Shown in pieces: positions 63,452 through 64,000 of a stretch of 64,000 nucleotides of DNA. Numbering within the stretch: position 1 is the stretch's first letter; every line of letters begins with the position of its first letter. The notes under the pieces are model-generated. The model was not told where the DNA came from, searched no databases, and saw only the letters and a list, made by a program, of their open reading frames with translations. The stretch is from the NCBI GenBank assembly GCA_035578175.1, contig JAQMRL010000004.1, positions 38,308,901 through 38,372,900 of the forward strand, read 5' to 3'. A program made the translations under genes and the position numbers. This DNA comes from Catonia carolina. Lineage: Eukaryota; Arthropoda; Insecta; Hemiptera; Achilidae.

Positions 63452-64000
63452 CAGTGGAACGTCAGTTATCCGAACTAATTGGGACCAGAGCGGTTCTGAT
63501 AATCAAATACACTAAACAGTACAATACACTCACAGTATAACTTCTTGATAGAGAGGCGCATCTTCGATATTTATGTAGTTTTATTGAAAAATAACCCAAA
63601 GTAAATTATTTATAAAATACATGTTATATTTCGTAGAAATACAAGTAAAATTTCAATGAGACACACATCAGTCTTTCACAGTAAAATTGATTTATTTAGT
63701 CTTATGTAGGCCTACCTGATCAGTCTCTCACCTAAAAAACAGCGCCAAAAAAATTTAACCTTTACAATACTCTAGACTTGAAAGAAAATTAATTAAAAAA
63801 GCAAAGGAAACCATAAAATAGTTATGGGGGTTTTTAAGCGAAATTGCAAAAATTGACTTGGGAGTCAACCTGTTAAAGAGTAGACACAGAAATCATTAGG
63901 TTTTAAAGTTTTGGTTTCGACCTGATGTAGAAGCATACATTCACCCATTTCAGGCGACATTTTAAAATGTGCTATTTTTTTTATCAAGAAACTACAAAAA
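63452..64000 (+). mobile_element. Tigger/pogo element, left end (runs off the window)
   Basis: TA at 63450-63451, then CAGTGGAACGTCAGTTATCC, GAACTAATTGGGACCAGAGC. This is a typical pogo/Tigger terminus that names the first bases after the target TA. The right end is not in the window. Confidence 0.55.

Overview
The window is insect-like nuclear DNA: AT-rich, with GT-AG introns and a heavy load of transposable elements (mariner, Tc1, Tigger/pogo, Harbinger, piggyBac-type MITEs, RTE-like LINEs, SINEs, a Penelope-like hammerhead repeat family). The order cannot be fixed from sequence alone. Long introns suggest a large, transposon-rich genome, and a hemipteroid insect is only a guess.

The one host gene recognised is the mitochondrial Rho GTPase Miro (RHOT), on the + strand. 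Thirteen coding exons can be placed between 2488 and 42924, from within the first GTPase domain to the C-terminal membrane anchor, followed by an AATAAA signal at 43028. The exons for the start of the first GTPase domain lie left of the window. Splice phases chain without a break. The order is GTPase 1 (part), EF-hand 1, ELM, EF-hand 2, ELM, GTPase 2, transmembrane tail. A 42-nt exon near the 3' end keeps frame whether included or skipped.

The introns are layered transposon deposits. Intron positions are numbered within the window. Introns 1-2 hold a LINE tail, a Harbinger element and a foldback element. Intron 4 holds a 5'-truncated LINE nested in a SINE, with target duplications. Introns 5 and 6 each hold a 1348-bp mariner with an intact transposase ORF; the two are nearly identical, face each other and flank exon 6. 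Intron 7 holds a broken mariner inside a Harbinger relic. Intron 9 holds a complete RTE-like LINE with an uninterrupted 984-codon ORF and a 14-bp target duplication, probably sitting in an LTR. Intron 10 holds a piggyBac MITE, a hammerhead palindrome and a second complete LINE broken by one TGA.

Downstream of Miro (43-64 kb) no host gene is recognised. That stretch holds decayed mariner and Tc1 copies, Tigger elements, SINEs, LINE tails and a second, larger hammerhead palindrome at 54.7-55.0 kb.

The most notable observations are the paired opposite-strand hammerhead ribozyme motifs inside long palindromes, one of them in a Miro intron in sense orientation, and the facing mariner twins around a Miro exon, which could fold the pre-mRNA into a duplex of about 1.35 kb.
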